Positions 63,291 through 64,000 of a stretch of 64,000 nucleotides of DNA are shown here, one piece after another. The stretch comes from CAVSWT01 sp963777515 (GTDB taxonomy: Bacteria > Bacteroidota > Ignavibacteria > Ignavibacteriales > Ignavibacteriaceae): NCBI GenBank assembly GCA_963777515.1, contig CAVZQU010000013.1, positions 186,001 to 250,000 on the forward strand. Reading direction: 5' to 3'. Within the stretch, counting starts at the first letter, position 1. Each line of letters opens with the position of its first letter. The position numbers and the translations under genes were made by a program. The notes under the pieces are model-generated. The model was not told the DNA's origin. It saw only the letters and a list, made by a program, of their open reading frames with translations, and searched no databases.

Positions 63291-64000
63291 ATGTTAAAAT
63301 TAAAGTCCCTCCACCAAAAAAGATTGTTTTTCTTTATAGTAATTATTCTAATTACGGCAATTCAAACAACTTTAATTGCTCAGAGATAATTCCATCCAAA
63401 CTTCAAGCAAAAATATTATTGTAACAGATGGATTTGGCAACAGCTATATCGCGGGCAATTTTAAAAGTGCTTAATTAAAATTTGGAAAAACAGTTCTAAA
63501 AAATAATGGCCAGTCTGATATATTTTTAGCAAAGTATGATTCACATAGCAAACTGGTTTGGGCTAAAAATATTGGTGGGATAAATGATGAAAAATTAGAA
63601 TCACTTAGTTGTCGATCCTTCCGGCAATTGTAAAATTACAGCTTCTTCTTTTAGTAAAGATATTAATATTGCTGGTTCTAATTTAAAACATGATAGATAG
63701 AGGAATTATATTTAATGCTGAAATTAATTCTTCCGGTCAAACTGCTTCCACTAAAATTGAAAAAATTATAGCAAAGAATTCCAATACACTTCAAAAATCA
63801 CTTAAAAGACAACTTCCGATACTTCAATTACAATTATTTCTCCTGCTTTAGGTGAAAATTTAAAAGTAGGAACAAGAGAAGTAATTCAATGGGATGCACA
63901 AAATGTAGAATACGTTTTAATTGAATTGTCATTAGATAATGGATCAACATGGCAGCCAATTAGTGCAACAAGCGGATATGATTTTACTTATGATTGGGTT
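63291..64000 (+). CDS. Secreted beta-propeller/Ig-like protein, 5' part (frameshifted, runs off the window)
   Basis: The ATG at 63291 follows GGGAG and begins a signal peptide (MLKLKSLHQKRLFFFIVIILITAIQTTLIAQ). Then other frames give an SBBP-type propeller repeat: NIIVTDGFGNSYIAGNFKS, LKFGKTVLKNNGQSDIFLAKYDSHSKLVWAKNIGGINDEKLESL, VVDPSGNCKITASSFSKDINIAG. The tail to 64000 reads SITIISPALGENLKVGTREVIQWDAQNVEYVLIELSLDNGSTWQPI, a Ser/Thr-rich Ig-like domain common in T9SS cargo proteins. An in-frame TAA at about 63472-63474 and at least three frameshifts interrupt it. The function of such proteins is unknown; a sorting domain beyond the window is expected. Confidence 0.6.

Noticed and set aside
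1..64000. CRISPR arrays, toxin-antitoxin pairs, restriction systems, prophage or transposase genes
   Set aside because: No regularly spaced repeats or family motifs for any of these were found in either strand.

Overview
The window is AT-rich DNA from a Gram-negative bacterium of the Bacteroidota/Chlorobi/Ignavibacteriota group, most likely an Ignavibacterium/Melioribacter-type lineage. The reasons are a type IX secretion (T9SS) sorting domain with a NYPNPFNPST motif (13653-14753), a TonB-dependent receptor with an N-terminal carboxypeptidase-regulatory-like domain, a hybrid two-component regulator of the reg_prop/Y_Y_Y/AraC type, DUF5916, GH92, and many small lipoproteins. The lineage call is inference. 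I see no rRNA, tRNA, CRISPR array, prophage or insertion sequence.

Layout. 0-3.3 kb: a pentaheme cytochrome, a small SpoIIAA/STAS-like protein and a Cyc2-like cytochrome-porin whose last ~60 codons are out of frame. 3.3-7.6 kb (minus): a sugar-transfer-type ATP-grasp protein, the 3' remnant of a fatty-acid hydroxylase, and a TonB-dependent receptor. 7.9-10.4 kb: an aldo/keto reductase and three small soluble proteins (zinc-finger/DUF2007, a small alpha/beta protein, DinB). 10.5-12.1 kb (minus): a DUF134 / NifX-like / ArsP_2-type operon with palindromes upstream. 12.2-13.6 kb: Gfo/Idh/MocA dehydrogenase and a Fcy1-like cytosine deaminase. 13.6-16.7 kb (minus): a T9SS cargo protein, MarC, and a VKOR-DsbA fusion. 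16.8-25.5 kb (minus): two tandem paralogous secreted proteins of unknown family, a free-standing sorting-type domain, and a 1372-residue hybrid kinase. A 21-bp-phased direct repeat lies in front of the operon and is the best candidate for the kinase's binding site.

26-34.7 kb: a MuiA/DUF4139 protein with an inserted domain, MITE-like inverted repeats, a GH92 alpha-mannosidase, a SecD P1-head-like secreted protein, a flavoprotein/polyferredoxin membrane fusion, and a PhyH dioxygenase. 35-38.9 kb: eight consecutive short lipoprotein genes; seven form a tight operon ending at a strong terminator. 39-43.9 kb: a translationally overlapping cluster of sensor kinase (one frameshift), sigma-54 activator, coiled-coil secreted protein and outer-membrane barrel. 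44-50.6 kb: a sugar operon of ribulokinase-type FGGY kinase, FucP-like MFS transporter, ROK kinase, and GH2 exo-beta-glucosaminidase/mannosidase.

50.7-64 kb: DUF5916 protein, ECF sigma factor, anti-sigma factor with a long acidic insertion, two small membrane proteins, arginase, SpoIID-like protein, GT4 and GT2 glycosyltransferases, a lipoprotein, a DUF4922 protein and a beta-propeller/Ig protein that runs off the end. Nearly every gene here is broken by single-base indels, while the first 50 kb shows only about three. The alternate frames join into coherent proteins, so I read most of these as sequencing or assembly indels rather than decay. Coordinates for such genes are given as reconstructed spans.
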